A DNA stretch of 64,000 bases, taken from contig NZ_JANUGP010000027.1 in assembly GCF_024753135.1 (NCBI RefSeq), positions 1-64,000 on the forward strand, given 5' to 3'. The DNA comes from Streptomyces pyxinicus. GTDB taxonomy: Bacteria > Actinomycetota > Actinomycetes > Streptomycetales > Streptomycetaceae. The position numbers and the translations under genes were made by a program. The stretch's first letter is position 1. Every line of letters begins with the position of its first letter. Of the stretch, positions 35,193 to 42,593 are shown in pieces. The notes under the pieces are model-generated. The model saw nothing but the letters and a program-made list of their open reading frames with translations, was not told the DNA's origin and did no database searches.

Positions 35193-35849
35193 GTGGGCAG
35201 GGACCCGTACTGGAACCACAACGTCCACTACCACCGAGCCGTGCTGGCAGCCGTCCCCCACGGCTGCCGCACGGCCCTGGACGCCGGCTGCGGCGACGGC
35301 CTGCTCGCCCGCAAACTCGCCACCCGCGCGGAAGCGGTCACGGGCATCGACCGCTCACCGGAGATGATCCGCCGCGCCCGCGCCCGACAGCCGGCGAACG
35401 TCACCTACGTCACCGGCGACTACCTCGACGGCACCGCGCTCACCGAAGACGGCTACGACTTCGTCAGCGCGGTCGCCGTCGTGCACCACGCCCCCTTCGA
35501 GGACGCGCTCGCCGCACTGACCCGCCTCGTCACCCCCGGCGGCCGACTCGTCATCGTCGGCCTGGCCCGCAACCACACCCGGCTGGACTGGCTCATCAGC
35601 GCCTGCGGACTGCCCGCCAGCAGACTGCTCGCGCGTCTGCGGGGCGGCAAACGCGACCCTGACGGCATGCCCCTGGCGCACCCGCCCCTGCACTGGGGCG
35701 AGGTCCGCGCCGCGGCCCGCCGGCTGCTGCCCGGCTGCCACTACCGGCGACGGCTGCTGTGGCGCTACGTCGTCGTGTGGGACAAGCCAGGCGTCGTGTG
35801 GGACAAGCCAGTCGTCGGGTGGGACGAGCCACGAGAAAGCGGCCCCTGA
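35193..35849 (+). CDS. Class I SAM-dependent methyltransferase
   Basis: A 218-residue methyltransferase. Motif I is ALDAGCGDGLLARKLA (about residues 30-45), motif II acidic residue in VTGIDRSPEMI, then VTYVTGDYLDG, VSAVAVVHHAPF and LVTPGGRLVIVGLAR. This is a ubiquinone/menaquinone-biosynthesis-like fold whose acceptor is unknown. The GTG at 35193 has GAGG eight to nine bases upstream and begins 10 bases after the nudC stop, so it is in the same operon. The last 21 codons before the tail are a triplicated 21-bp unit (VVWDKP-type), absent from the core fold. Confidence 0.85.
   Translation: MGRDPYWNHNVHYHRAVLAAVPHGCRTALDAGCGDGLLARKLATRAEAVTGIDRSPEMIRRARARQPANVTYVTGDYLDGTALTEDGYDFVSAVAVVHHAPFEDALAALTRLVTPGGRLVIVGLARNHTRLDWLISACGLPASRLLARLRGGKRDPDGMPLAHPPLHWGEVRAAARRLLPGCHYRRRLLWRYVVVWDKPGVVWDKPVVGWDEPRESGP
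35772..35834 (+). repeat. 21-bp x3 repeat at the methyltransferase C-terminus
   Basis: Three adjacent 21-bp units encode VVWDKPG, VVWDKPV and VGWDEPR just before the stop. The first two differ at two or three bases and the third is more diverged. Confidence 0.9.
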
Positions 35850-35895
35850 GACACCGAGGTCCCAGAGGCCGCCTCCGCGGAACCGGACGCACCGG

Positions 35896-36138
35896 TCACG
35901 CGGCGAGCTTCTGCTTCACCTGAGCCAGAGAGGGGTTCGTCAGGGTCGAGCCGTCACCGAACAGCAGCGTCGGCACCGTCTGGTTCCCGCCGTTCGCCTT
36001 CTCCACGAGCGCGGCGGACTCCGGGTCCTGCTCGATGTTGACCTCGGTGTAGGCGATGCCCTCCCGGTCCATCTGGCTCTTCAGCCGCCGGCAGTAACCG
36101 CACCAGGTCGTGCTGTACATCGTCACGGTGCCCTGCAT
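35896..36138 (-). CDS. mrx1: Mycoredoxin (glutaredoxin-like, mycothiol-dependent)
   Basis: An 80-residue glutaredoxin-fold protein. It has the active site CGYC at residues 13-16 (in YSTTWCGYCRRLK), the cis-proline turn QTVPTLLF and a glutathione/mycothiol-site GDGS. Mycoredoxin-1 reduces mycothiol-protein mixed disulfides in the cytoplasm of actinobacteria. The ATG at 36138 is the natural start. It is divergent from uvrD2 and converges on the methyltransferase gene. The neighbourhood with wblC is fitting, since WblC/WhiB7 raises mycothiol-linked redox capacity in characterised species. This minus-strand gene is the only one between two plus-strand operons. Confidence 0.95.
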   Translation of the reverse strand: MQGTVTMYSTTWCGYCRRLKSQMDREGIAYTEVNIEQDPESAALVEKANGGNQTVPTLLFGDGSTLTNPSLAQVKQKLAA

Positions 36139-36332
36139 GTCTTCGCGCTCCTCAGGCAGCTCGGAAAAGTCCTACGGTGCCAGAACGCGGGCCACCCGCC
36201 CGCCATTCCCGTCGGGGGTATGCGGGAGTCGGTCCGCCCGCGGCTGTGACACTCGCCGCACCGGTACGACTATCAGAGCCCGCCTGTGGACAACCGGCAC
36301 AGCCGTCTCCGGCGACCTGGCAGCATGGCGGG

Positions 36333-38528
36333 GTGACAGCAGCAACGCACTCCTCCCTCTTCCCGCGGGTACCGGACTCGGCCGACGCGGTGCTCGAAGG
36401 GCTCGACCCCGAGCAGCGCGAGGTGGCCACCGCCCTGCACGGGCCGGTGTGCGTGCTGGCCGGAGCGGGCACCGGCAAGACCAGGGCGATCACCCACCGC
36501 ATCGCCTACGGCGTGCGCGCGGGCATCCTCCAGCCCTCCACCGTCCTCGCCGTCACCTTCACCAACCGCGCCGCCGGCGAGATGCGCGGCCGGCTCCGCC
36601 AGCTCGGCGCGCAGGGCGTCCAGGCCCGCACCTTCCACTCCGCCGCCCTGCGCCAGCTCCAGTACTTCTGGCCGAAAGCCATCGGCGGCGGCCTGCCCCG
36701 GATCGTCGACCGCAAGGCGCAGCTCGTCGCCGAAGCCGCCGCGACCTGCGGCACCAGACTCGACCGGGGCGAGCTGCGCGACGTCACCGCCGAGATCGAA
36801 TGGTGCAAGGTCACCCAGACCGTCCCCGCCGACTACCCGTACGCGGCAGCGAAGGCCGGCCGGGAAGCCCCCCGCGACCCGGGGGAGATCTCCCACCTCT
36901 ACGCGGCCTACGAAGACCTCAAACGCGACCGCGCGGTGATCGACTTCGAGGACGTCCTGCTGCTCACCGTCGCCATCCTCCAGGACCGCGCCGACATCGC
37001 GGCACAGGTCCGCGCCCAGTACCAGCACTTCGTCGTCGACGAGTACCAGGACGTCAGCCCACTCCAGCAGCGCCTGCTCGACCTGTGGCTCGGCGACCGC
37101 GAGAGCCTGTGTGTCGTCGGTGACGCCAGCCAGACCATCTACTCGTTCACAGGAGCAACGCCCGACCACCTCCTCGACTTCCGCGCCCGGCACCCCGGCG
37201 CCACCGTCGTCAAACTCGTCCGCGACTACCGCTCCACCCCCCAGGTGGTCCGCCTCGCCAACGGCCTGCTCGCCCAGGCCCGCGGCCGAGCCGCCGACCA
37301 CCGGCTGGAACTCGTCTCCCAGCGCGCCCCCGGCCCCGACCCCCTCTACACCGAGTACACCGACGAACCCGCCGAGGCCGAAGGCGCGGCCCGCCGCATC
37401 AGGGAACTGATCGACGCGGGCGTCCCCGCCGCCGAGATCGCCGTGCTGTTCCGCACCAACGCCCAGTCCGAGACCTACGAACAGGCCCTCGCCGACGCCG
37501 GCGTCCCCTACCAGCTGCGCGGCGCCGAACGCTTCTTCGACCGGCCCGAGATCCGCAGAGCGGGCGCCGCCCTCCGCGCCGCGGCCCGCTTCGGCGCCAA
37601 CGACTCCCTGCTCGACGACGCCGACGACCTGCCCTCTCAGGTCCGCGCCGTACTGTCCGGCGAGGGCTGGACCGCCGCGCCCCCGGCCGGATCCGGCGCC
37701 GTCCGAGAGCGCTGGGAGTCCCTGACCGCCCTCGTCAACCTCGCCCAGGACCTCACCGCCGCCCGGCCCGGAGCCGGCCTCGGCGACTTCGTCACCGAAC
37801 TCGACGAGCGGGCCGGCGCCCAGCACGCCCCCACCGTCCAGGGCGTCACCCTCGCCTCCCTGCACGCCGCCAAGGGCCTGGAGTGGGACGTCGTCTTCCT
37901 GGCCGGCGTCGCCGAGGGCATGCTCCCCATCACCTACGCCAGGACCGACGAGCAGATCGAGGAGGAACGCCGCCTCCTGTACGTCGGCGTCACCCGCGCG
38001 AGGGAGCGGCTGCACGTCTCCTGGGCCCTCTCCCGCTCACCCGGCGGCCGGCCCAGCCGCAGGCCCAGCCGGTTCCTCGCGGGCCTGCGCCCCGGCACCA
38101 CCGCCACCGTCGGCGCCACCGGCTCCGGAGCCGCCGGCGGCGTCGAGCGGGGGACCGGCGCGAGCACCGCTGCCGCCCCCCGGCGCGTCCAGCGCACCCC
38201 GGCCCGCTGCCGGGTCTGCGGCCGCACCCTCACCGACGCGGGCGACATGAAGCTGATGCGCTGCGAGGACTGTCCCTCGGACATGGACGAAGGGCTCTAC
38301 GAAAGGCTGCGCGAATGGCGTGCCGCCCAGGCCGCCCGCAGCGGCCAGCCGGACTTCTGCGTCTTCACCGACCGCACGCTGATGGCCATCGCGGAGGCGC
38401 GACCCGAAAGCGCCGCCGACCTCTCCCGCATCCCTGGCGTCCTCAGCCGCAAGCTCCGCGGCTACGGACCCGATGTTCTGGCCATCTGTGCAGGTCAGGA
38501 GCCTGATGGGGGCGTCGATGGAGACTGA
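36333..38528 (+). CDS. uvrD2: ATP-dependent DNA helicase UvrD2
   Basis: A 731-residue SF1A helicase. Motor motifs are LAGAGTGKTRAIT (about 44-56), VVDEYQDVSPLQQ, VGDASQTIYSFTGA, RDYRSTPQVVRLANGL, LHAAKGLEWDVVF and VGVTRARERL. A tetracysteine element (CRVCGRTLTD and MRCEDCPSD) and a C-terminal HRDC domain (about 645-715) distinguish UvrD2 from UvrD1/PcrA. It unwinds duplex DNA with a 3'-5' polarity in repair. The GTG at 36333 gives the family N-terminus MTAATHSSLFP. The wblC promoter follows immediately, within 20-50 bp of its stop. Confidence 0.95.
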   Translation: MTAATHSSLFPRVPDSADAVLEGLDPEQREVATALHGPVCVLAGAGTGKTRAITHRIAYGVRAGILQPSTVLAVTFTNRAAGEMRGRLRQLGAQGVQARTFHSAALRQLQYFWPKAIGGGLPRIVDRKAQLVAEAAATCGTRLDRGELRDVTAEIEWCKVTQTVPADYPYAAAKAGREAPRDPGEISHLYAAYEDLKRDRAVIDFEDVLLLTVAILQDRADIAAQVRAQYQHFVVDEYQDVSPLQQRLLDLWLGDRESLCVVGDASQTIYSFTGATPDHLLDFRARHPGATVVKLVRDYRSTPQVVRLANGLLAQARGRAADHRLELVSQRAPGPDPLYTEYTDEPAEAEGAARRIRELIDAGVPAAEIAVLFRTNAQSETYEQALADAGVPYQLRGAERFFDRPEIRRAGAALRAAARFGANDSLLDDADDLPSQVRAVLSGEGWTAAPPAGSGAVRERWESLTALVNLAQDLTAARPGAGLGDFVTELDERAGAQHAPTVQGVTLASLHAAKGLEWDVVFLAGVAEGMLPITYARTDEQIEEERRLLYVGVTRARERLHVSWALSRSPGGRPSRRPSRFLAGLRPGTTATVGATGSGAAGGVERGTGASTAAAPRRVQRTPARCRVCGRTLTDAGDMKLMRCEDCPSDMDEGLYERLREWRAAQAARSGQPDFCVFTDRTLMAIAEARPESAADLSRIPGVLSRKLRGYGPDVLAICAGQEPDGGVDGD

Positions 38529-38541
38529 CGGCAACTCGTCG

Positions 38542-38581
38542 AAAAAATAGTTTGCGCATGCCCCGGCAATCCCCATAGGTT
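38542..38581 (+). promoter_or_regulatory. wblC promoter with WblC/WhiB7-type AT-rich element
   Basis: AAAAAATA (38542-38549-type tract) lies just upstream of the -35-like TTGCGC (38552-38557), followed after 18 bp by TAGGTT (38576-38581). An AT-rich patch directly upstream of a weak -35 is the known WhiB7/WblC binding architecture with the vegetative sigma factor, so positive autoregulation is expected. Confidence 0.75.
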
Positions 38582-38586
38582 CTAGG

Positions 38587-38625
38587 CACGGAAGCGGCGG
38601 CCTTCTCCGAAGGCCCGGCTCCGTG
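38587..38625 (+). ncRNA. 5'-terminal hairpin of the wblC leader RNA
   Basis: An outer stem CACGGA/TCCGTG encloses an inner stem GGCCTTC/GAAGGCC. It begins within a base or two of the predicted transcription start (about 38588). It may stabilise the leader transcript or take part in alternative folding. Confidence 0.5.
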
Positions 38626-38692
38626 ATGTACTTGCACACCCGCACGGACTGGTTCGTCCCAGTCCCCAAGACGCCGAGAGGAGGCGAGTCCA

Positions 38693-39019
38693 GTGATCAG
38701 CATCAACACCAGCACCACCAGCACGGCCAAACTGACCGATCGCCCGACCGTCTCCACGTGCATGCTCGGCGCCTCTTTCCAGGGCACCGGTCTGTCCGGC
38801 ATTCGTGCCGTCCGTCCGGCGTCCTCCCTGTCTCTCGCGGATCTTCCCGTCCGTGAGCGCAATGAGCGACCGACCAAGGCACTGGAAGCGGTAGCGGCAC
38901 AGGCGAACGCCTATGCCCTGGCGGCGGCCGGTGCCGGATTCCGGAAGCAGACGAAGCAGCACCAGCACCACCTGATGTGGGCCTTCCGTGGGCCAGAACC
39001 CTGGAGCGATCCAGCCTGA
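38693..39019 (+). CDS. Upstream ORF (uORF) in the wblC leader, 108 aa
   Basis: GTG at 38693 with a strong site GAGAGGAGGCGAGTCCA. The peptide begins MISINTSTTSTAKLTD and ends HHLMWAFRGPEPWSDPA. It is Ala/Thr/Ser-rich with no domain, and codon third positions are largely G or C. The stop lies 22 bases before a strong intrinsic terminator that precedes wblC. In characterised Streptomyces and mycobacteria, translation of a uORF upstream of wblC/whiB7 controls read-through of such a terminator when ribosomes are inhibited. The role is therefore likely in cis; a function for the peptide itself is not excluded. It is longer than a typical leader peptide. Confidence 0.75.
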   Translation: MISINTSTTSTAKLTDRPTVSTCMLGASFQGTGLSGIRAVRPASSLSLADLPVRERNERPTKALEAVAAQANAYALAAAGAGFRKQTKQHQHHLMWAFRGPEPWSDPA

Positions 39020-39041
39020 CAGCGATCAGGCCGGCGCCTTC

Positions 39042-39086
39042 AGGGCCGCGGAACCCCACCCGGGATCCGCGGCCCTTCTGTTTTCC
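39042..39086 (+). terminator. wblC attenuator (intrinsic terminator in the leader)
   Basis: An 11-bp stem AGGGCCGCGGA/TCCGCGGCCCT (39042-39052 and 39066-39076) with a 13-nt loop, followed by TCTGTTTTCC. It lies between the uORF stop and wblC. This is the best textbook terminator in the window, located where it would block wblC unless ribosome behaviour on the uORF prevents folding. Confidence 0.85.
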
Positions 39087-39190
39087 CCGAACGGGGACGA
39101 CGGAGCGAAGGGGCCTCGGGACAAGAAAAGAACCCGGTACCACCGCCACCCGGCCAACCGGCCGGAACGACCAGACGAGGAAGACCACCC

Positions 39191-39559
39191 GTGCATCTCG
39201 AAGCGCACGCCCCGTCCGTACCGCCTTCACGAACGCTCCCCCCGCCCGGCCTCACGGAGGACTCCACCTTGACCCCCCTCACCGCGCTCACCGCGCTCGA
39301 CGACGCCATCGAGAACCTCGGCGTACCCGTCCCCTGCCGCTCCTACGACCCCGAGGTCTTCTTCGCCGAGTCGCCCGCGGACGTCGAGTACGCCAAGTCC
39401 CTCTGCCGCACCTGCCCGCTGATGGAGGCCTGCCTCGCCGGCGCCAAGGAGCGGCGTGAGCCGTGGGGCGTCTGGGGTGGCGAGCTGTTCGTCCAGGGCG
39501 TCGTCGTCGCCCGGAAGCGGCCGCGTGGCCGCCCGCGCAAGAACCCGGTCACAGCATGA
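39191..39559 (+). CDS. wblC: WhiB-family transcriptional regulator WblC (WhiB7 type)
   Basis: A 122-residue iron-sulfur regulator. Cysteines C49, C72, C75 and C81 (CR...LCRTCPLMEAC) ligate a 4Fe-4S cluster. GVWGG (93-97) is the sigma-factor binding turn, and RGRPRKN (112-118) is the AT-hook specific to WhiB7/WblC. It binds the vegetative sigma factor and activates promoters with an AT-rich element, giving intrinsic resistance to ribosome-targeting antibiotics. The GTG at 39191 follows GAGGAAGACCACCC; a TTG at 39269 behind GGAGGACTCCACC could give a 96-residue form that keeps all motifs. It is controlled by the promoter, uORF and attenuator described here. Confidence 0.96.
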   Translation: MHLEAHAPSVPPSRTLPPPGLTEDSTLTPLTALTALDDAIENLGVPVPCRSYDPEVFFAESPADVEYAKSLCRTCPLMEACLAGAKERREPWGVWGGELFVQGVVVARKRPRGRPRKNPVTA

Positions 39560-39879
39560 ACACCGCAGGAACGATCGACCGCCCCCTCACGCACGACCCC
39601 AAGAAGCAGGATCCGATGAAGCCGTCCACCAGCGAGCCCGCCGGCTCCGCGACCACAGACGTCACCACCACCCGCGCGACCGAGTCGCGTCAGAACAGGA
39701 ACCGAGAAATGCAACTCATGCAAGAAGCCCTGGCTCGTGCGCATATGCACGACCGACTCCGTGAGGCCGTGAGCGAGCGTCAGGCCATGCGCCTGGCGGT
39801 CGCCCAGCGGATGCAGCGCCGCGCCGAGCGCGCCTCGCTGCGCGCCCGCCGCGCGCTGGCCATGGCCGTCATGCAGTAA
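39556..39879 (+). CDS. Small basic helical protein downstream of wblC, unknown function
   Basis: Up to 107 residues. The ATG at 39556 overlaps the wblC stop (ATGA). The first 50 residues are polar and low in structure. The rest forms an amphipathic, Met/Arg-rich helix (MQLMQEALARAHMHDRLREA, then RQAMRLAVAQRMQRR-like and ARRALAMAVMQ). Internal ATGs at 39616 and 39709 could give shorter products consisting mainly of the helix. Translational coupling to wblC suggests it takes part in the same antibiotic or redox response. No domain is recognised, and RNA or ribosome binding is only a guess from the basic helix. Confidence 0.7.
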   Translation: MNTAGTIDRPLTHDPKKQDPMKPSTSEPAGSATTDVTTTRATESRQNRNREMQLMQEALARAHMHDRLREAVSERQAMRLAVAQRMQRRAERASLRARRALAMAVMQ

Positions 39880-39901
39880 TCCACCCACACCGGAAGCGGT
39901 G

Positions 39902-39965
39902 GCCTCCCTGCCCAGGGAGGCGAAGTCTTCCCCGCGGGGGCCGGTCCGGCCGAACGGACCGGCCC
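39902..39965. terminator. Double hairpin between converging wblC and Rsb operons
   Basis: GCCTCCCT/AGGGAGGC at 39902-39921 and GGGCCGGTCCG/CGGACCGGCCC (11 bp, 6-nt loop) at 39938-39965. They lie between the end of the wblC operon and the minus-strand STAS gene, able to stop transcription from both sides. Confidence 0.75.
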
Positions 39966-40054
39966 GCGCAGTGCGTTGCGCCGGGCGATCGGCCGGGCGC
40001 GTGATGATCGCCGCCGGGTGACGCGTCGTTCCGGAGACGGTGACCGTGGGCAGG

Positions 40055-40414
40055 TCAGCCTGAGGCGATGTGCCAGGCGCCTTCGGCGTCCTGCGCGGTG
40101 GGGTAGGTGGGGAAGACCTGGTCCAGGCCGACGATGCGGAAGATCCGGGCGACGCGCTCGGGTACGGCGGCCAGCGCCATGGCCGCGTCGGCGGCCATGG
40201 CGTGGTTGCGGGCGGCGATCAGGACGGTGATGCCGCTGGAGTCGCAGAACGTGATGCCCGCGAGATCGAGGACCAATTGCCCGCCCGGGCGCAGGCTGAG
40301 TCCGGGGAGGGCGTCGCGGACTTCGGGTGCGGTGTGATGGTCCAGGTCCCCGGCGAGTTCCATGACCGCGCCGGCTGCGGTGGTGCGGGTGCGGAGGGTC
40401 AGGTGCTTGGTCAC
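40055..40414 (-). CDS. STAS-domain anti-sigma factor antagonist (RsbV-like)
   Basis: A 119-residue single STAS domain. The conserved phospho-site is DSSG with Ser59 after the Asp, as in RsbV/SpoIIAA. Unphosphorylated, such proteins sequester anti-sigma kinases and free a sigma factor; PP2C phosphatases reactivate them. The GTG at 40414 overlaps the stop of the adjacent PAS-PP2C phosphatase gene (GTGA), which strongly predicts that this is the phosphatase substrate. The anti-sigma kinase and the sigma factor are not encoded in the window. Confidence 0.92.
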   Translation of the reverse strand: MTKHLTLRTRTTAAGAVMELAGDLDHHTAPEVRDALPGLSLRPGGQLVLDLAGITFCDSSGITVLIAARNHAMAADAAMALAAVPERVARIFRIVGLDQVFPTYPTAQDAEGAWHIASG

Positions 40415-41685
40415 TGCCGCTCCTCACAGGTGGTTCGGGGCACGTGGATGGCGAGGACGGCGGTGTCGTCGTCCACGCCGGTGCCGAAGCTGTCGAGCAG
40501 ATCGCGGACCGCGCCGATGGTGCCCGACGCGGTGGTGGGGGCGAGGCCGCGGCCGAAGTCGAGGAGAGCGTCGTCGCCGTACCGGTCTTCGCCGCCGGCG
40601 GAGGTGGTGTGGGCTTCGGTGAGGCCGTCGGTGTGCAGGAGCAGAGTGTCGCCGGGGGCGAGATGGACGGTGGTGGTGGCGATATGGGCGTCGGGCAGGA
40701 CGCCGATGAGCTGTCCGCCGGGGGTGGGCAGGTAGTCGGCGGTGCCGTCGGCGCGCATCAGCAGAGCCGGGGGGTGTCCGCCGCTGGCCAGGGTGATCCG
40801 GAAGCCGCCTCGCTGAGGGTCCGGGGTGAGCAGGCCGAAGACGACGGTGCAGAAGCGGGGGTCGTTGCCGTTGTACTCGTGGTTGAGGACCGTGTTGAGA
40901 TTGTTGAGGACGGCGGCCGGGTCCGGGTTGTAGACGGCGGCTGCGCGCAGCGTGTAGCGGGCCAGGGAGGTGACGGCAGCCGCGGCGGCGCCCTTGCCGC
41001 ACACGTCGCCCAGGAACAGGCCCCAGGTGCCGGCGGCCAGGGGGAACAGGTCGTAGAAGTCGCCGCCGACCTCGTCGACAGAGGCGATGTGGTAGTGCGC
41101 GGCGACGTCCAGGCCGGGCACGTTCGCCGGCACGGGCGGCAGCAGGGTCTTCTGCAGGGTGGTGTTCAGGAGCTTGAGGCGGTCGCGTTCGAGGTCGGCT
41201 TCCTTGCGGGCGCGCAGGAGTTCCCTCTCGTAGGCGCGGCGGTCGCGGGCGTCGAAGAGGGTGGTGCGGATCAGCAGGGGCTGTCCGTCACTGCCGGTCT
41301 TGACCGTCGAGGTGACCATGACGGGCAGACGAGAGCCGTCGGCCGCCTTCAGTTCCAGGGCGATACCGCTGATCTCGCCCTGCATGCGCAGCAGCGGGGC
41401 GAAGTGCGTCTCGTGGTAGAGCCGGCCGCCGACGGTCAGGAGATCGGAGAAGTGCCTGCGGCCCACCAGGTCGCCGCGCTCGTAGCCCAGCCAGTCCAGC
41501 AGCGTGGCGTTGACCTTGGCGATCCGGCCGTCCAGGAGGGTGGAGAGATAGCCGCAGGGGGCGCGTTCGTAGAGGTCCTCGGCGCTGTCCTCCAGCAGCT
41601 CGGAGAACCGGGCGTCCTCGTCCGCCGGCCCCTGGTCCCCGGCCGGACCCTTGCTGTCCGCCGGATCACCGGTCGCGCACATCAT
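40411..41685 (-). CDS. PAS-PP2C (SpoIIE-type) phosphatase, RsbP-like
   Basis: A 424-residue protein. A PAS domain (about 40-135, with LDGRIAKVNATLLDWLGYE) comes first. A coiled-coil linker (YERELLRARKEADLERDRLK) follows. The PP2C/SpoIIE phosphatase domain (about 195-420) carries metal-ligand motifs EVGGDFYDL, FLGDVCGKG and the late GVDDDTAVLAI. This is the layout of Bacillus RsbP, which is activated through its PAS domain by the hydrolase RsbQ. The ATGs at 41685 and 41682 overlap the RsbQ-like stop. The likely substrate is the STAS protein encoded next. Confidence 0.93.
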   Translation of the reverse strand: MMCATGDPADSKGPAGDQGPADEDARFSELLEDSAEDLYERAPCGYLSTLLDGRIAKVNATLLDWLGYERGDLVGRRHFSDLLTVGGRLYHETHFAPLLRMQGEISGIALELKAADGSRLPVMVTSTVKTGSDGQPLLIRTTLFDARDRRAYERELLRARKEADLERDRLKLLNTTLQKTLLPPVPANVPGLDVAAHYHIASVDEVGGDFYDLFPLAAGTWGLFLGDVCGKGAAAAAVTSLARYTLRAAAVYNPDPAAVLNNLNTVLNHEYNGNDPRFCTVVFGLLTPDPQRGGFRITLASGGHPPALLMRADGTADYLPTPGGQLIGVLPDAHIATTTVHLAPGDTLLLHTDGLTEAHTTSAGGEDRYGDDALLDFGRGLAPTTASGTIGAVRDLLDSFGTGVDDDTAVLAIHVPRTTCEERQ

Positions 41686-42500
41686 CCGAGGGCTCCCGCG
41701 AACGCGGCGATCGCCGCAGCCGTCTCCTCCGGAGCGGCGAGCTGGGGGCAGTGCCCCGTCGCGTTCAGCGTGACCAGCCGGCTTTCCGGAATCCGCGCGT
41801 GGACGAACGCGCCCACCTCCGGCGGTGCGATCGCGTCGTTGGAGCACTGGGCGACCAGCGTGGGCACCCGTACCGCCGCGAGGTCGGCGCGGTTGTCGGA
41901 CAGGAACGTCACCCGGGCGAAGACTCCGGCGATCTCCGGGTCCGTACGGCAGAAGCTGTTCGTCAGCTCCTCACCCAGCTCGGGCCGCTCCGGGTTGCCC
42001 ATGATCACCGGGGCCATCGCGCCCGACCAGCCCAGATAGTTCGCGTCCAGCGACTCCAGCAGCTCATCGATGTCGGCGCCGCTGAACCCGCCCCGGTAGC
42101 CCGTGGCCGGGTCGTCGATGAAGCAGGGGGAGGGGGCGAGCAGCACCAGTCCGGCGAACGCATCCGGCTCGCGAGCGGCTGCCAGCACGCCCATCATCGC
42201 GCTCACCGAGTGCCCCACGAACGTGACCGGGCCCAGCGCCAGCTCCCGGCACATCTCCAGCACGTCCTCGACGTATCCGTCCAGCGACCCGTACCGGTCC
42301 CGGCTCCAGGCCGACAGCTGCGAGTTCCCCGAGCCCACGTGATCGAAGAGGACAACAGTGAAGTCCCGCTCCAGCGCCGGCACCACCAGACGCCACATGT
42401 TCTGGTCGCACCCGAAACCGTGCGCCAGCATTACCACCGGCGCGCCGGCCCGCCCGGTCACCGTCACATGGTTCCTGATCCGCACATCCATGCCGGCCAT
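41682..42500 (-). CDS. RsbQ-like alpha/beta hydrolase
   Basis: A 272-residue alpha/beta hydrolase close to Bacillus RsbQ and plant KAI2/D14 receptors. It begins with RNHVTVTGRAG and AHGFGCDQNMW, then has nucleophile Ser98 in VGHSVSAMM, Asp222 in QCSNDAIAP and His250 in ATGHCPQL. LAPSPCFIDDPATGY is typical of RsbQ. RsbQ makes or binds a small hydrophobic ligand that activates the PAS domain of RsbP during energy stress. The ATG at 42500 has GGAGGGG upstream; the ATG at 42491 is possible. The gene overlaps the RsbP-like gene. Confidence 0.93.
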   Translation of the reverse strand: MAGMDVRIRNHVTVTGRAGAPVVMLAHGFGCDQNMWRLVVPALERDFTVVLFDHVGSGNSQLSAWSRDRYGSLDGYVEDVLEMCRELALGPVTFVGHSVSAMMGVLAAAREPDAFAGLVLLAPSPCFIDDPATGYRGGFSGADIDELLESLDANYLGWSGAMAPVIMGNPERPELGEELTNSFCRTDPEIAGVFARVTFLSDNRADLAAVRVPTLVAQCSNDAIAPPEVGAFVHARIPESRLVTLNATGHCPQLAAPEETAAAIAAFAGALG

Positions 42501-42593
42501 CCTCGCAGACCCCTCCGGGGCGGGCGCGACGCGATCATTCTCACGGCGGTCCGGGTGCCTCCCGAACCGGTGGAACGCGCTGTCCGCCTCCGG

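Noticed and set aside
38623..38856. An alternative ORF in the wblC leader overlapping the uORF
   Set aside because: It has no ribosome site and a His/Arg-rich nonsense-like composition. The GTG at 38693 has AGGAGG and fits the attenuator position.
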